A program made the translations under genes and the position numbers. Positions 12,366 to 13,098 of a stretch of DNA of 13,098 bases are shown here, piece after piece. The notes under the pieces were generated by a model, which was not told where the DNA came from, did no database searches, and saw only the letters and a list, made by a program, of their open reading frames with translations. Each line of letters opens with the position of its first letter. Positions within the stretch are counted from its first letter, which is position 1. This DNA comes from Candidatus Stahliibacteriota bacterium (GTDB lineage: Bacteria; Hydrothermota; Tepidihabitantia; SM23-42): contig SOIY01000319.1 of the NCBI GenBank assembly GCA_004376785.1, positions 1-13,098 on the forward strand, in the 5' to 3' direction.

Positions 12366-13098
12366 TGAAATCAACACAGTATTCAAAAAAGGTTTTAGAC
12401 CATTTTCAGAATCCAAGAAATGTCGGTACTCTGGAAGGTAAGGACGTTGCAAAAGGAAAAATTGGTAATCCTGTATGCGGTGATCTCATGGAATTCTATA
12501 TTAAGGTAAAGAATAATATAATAGAAGATATAAAATTTAAGACATTTGGATGCGGCTCAGCAATTGCAACAGCAAGTATGATAACAGAATTGGCTAAAGG
12601 AAAGACAATTGAGCAAGCCCTCAAAATAACGCGCAAGGATGTTGCGGATGAATTGGATGGATTACCACCAATAAAAATGCATTGTTCAAACCTTGCAGCA
12701 GATGCACTTAAAGATGCCATTCATAATTACCAAACCAAGCAAAAACCACAGGTAGAGCCTACCAAAGAAGACAAAGAGCACAGAAAAGGAATAATCAATG
12801 AAGAAGAATTTCTTGACAAAGGCATCTATTACAAAGTGGATGATCTTTTAACATTTAAGAACAAAAGGGTAATTGTCTTGGATAAAGGAGACAAATCAAT
12901 AGAGACTGCCATCGAATTAACAAAACAGACACCGAGAGTAGTATATGTAACTGCTGCAAAAGAAATATCTACCAATCCTGATTTAAATACGAAATTGAAA
13001 CAATCAAATGTCAAGGTTTTATACGAATCTGAAATATTAGAGGTTAGAGGTATGAATACTGTAGAAAAAGTTCTAATTCACGATCTTAATGAAGATGA
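12365..13098 (+). CDS. IscU-like Fe-S scaffold fused to a degenerate thioredoxin-reductase-like domain (3' end beyond window)
   Basis: At least 244 residues; no stop codon before the window ends. Residues 1-125 are a complete IscU scaffold with the three cluster cysteines and Asp: C38 and D40 (GNPVCGD), C63 (TFGCGSAIA), C107 (MHCSNLAADA). A charged linker (about 124-145) leads to a second domain. NEEEFLDKGIYYKVDDLL (145-162) and KNKRVIVLDKGDKSIETAIE (165-184) align by eye with the start of the thioredoxin reductase NAD(P)H domain. VKVLYESEILEVRGMNTVEKV matches the later strands. However, the CATC redox motif is replaced by KVDD, and the GGGxSA loop reads DKGDKS. GGAGG (12353-12357), inside the upstream gene, serves as ribosome binding site, and the ATG overlaps that gene's stop. 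The IscU assignment is firm; the C-terminal relationship rests on my alignment by eye. Confidence 0.85.
   Translation, partial: MKSTQYSKKVLDHFQNPRNVGTLEGKDVAKGKIGNPVCGDLMEFYIKVKNNIIEDIKFKTFGCGSAIATASMITELAKGKTIEQALKITRKDVADELDGLPPIKMHCSNLAADALKDAIHNYQTKQKPQVEPTKEDKEHRKGIINEEEFLDKGIYYKVDDLLTFKNKRVIVLDKGDKSIETAIELTKQTPRVVYVTAAKEISTNPDLNTKLKQSNVKVLYESEILEVRGMNTVEKVLIHDLNED

Overview
The window comes from an AT-rich, anaerobic or microaerophile-like bacterium. Most genes have an AGGAGG-type ribosome binding site. Almost everything recognisable belongs to oxygen, peroxide, superoxide and nitric oxide defence, iron storage, or Fe-S cluster and sulfur handling. No tRNA, rRNA, phage or transposase gene is visible. 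The gene set (rubrerythrin, 2Fe-superoxide reductase, Hrb/FprA, short class III-like Hcp, an Archaeoglobus-like IscS) suggests a deep-branching, possibly thermophilic strict anaerobe. The phylum cannot be fixed from this sequence alone.

Layout. Positions 1-498 hold two minus-strand genes: a truncated GNAT-like acetyltransferase and a small two-helix membrane protein with its own near-consensus promoter. Positions 499-1002 are non-coding and carry an 8-nt tandem repeat and a cluster of inverted repeats. From 1003 onward every gene is on the plus strand: a PerR-type Fur-family repressor, an Nfu-type Fe-S carrier, and a metal permease with a fused heavy-metal-binding domain. A related pair of hairpins flanks the permease gene on both sides.

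Positions 3392-10556 form a stress island: rubrerythrin, a DUF438-hemerythrin-PAS protein, a flavin reductase-rubredoxin fusion (Hrb), flavodiiron protein FprA, hybrid cluster protein Hcp, a rubrerythrin-like diiron protein, desulfoferrodoxin, ferritin, and a second ferritin-like diiron protein. Spacing is 2-20 nt at most junctions, which suggests one to three long operons. The likely division of labour is that PerR senses peroxide. Hrb feeds NAD(P)H electrons to FprA, which removes NO or O2. Hcp handles NO or hydroxylamine, desulfoferrodoxin reduces superoxide, the rubrerythrins reduce peroxide, and ferritin stores released iron.

Positions 10569-13098 form a sulfur-transfer and Fe-S assembly module: TusA-like, DsrE-like, an IscS/NifS-like protein and an IscU-like scaffold. 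Two features stand out. The IscS-like protein has Asp where the PLP-binding Lys should be. The IscU-like protein runs on into a domain resembling the NAD(P)H-binding domain of thioredoxin reductase, but without its CxxC and with a degraded glycine loop. Together with TusA and DsrE this suggests Fe-S assembly supplied with sulfur from something other than ordinary cysteine desulfuration. That idea is inference.
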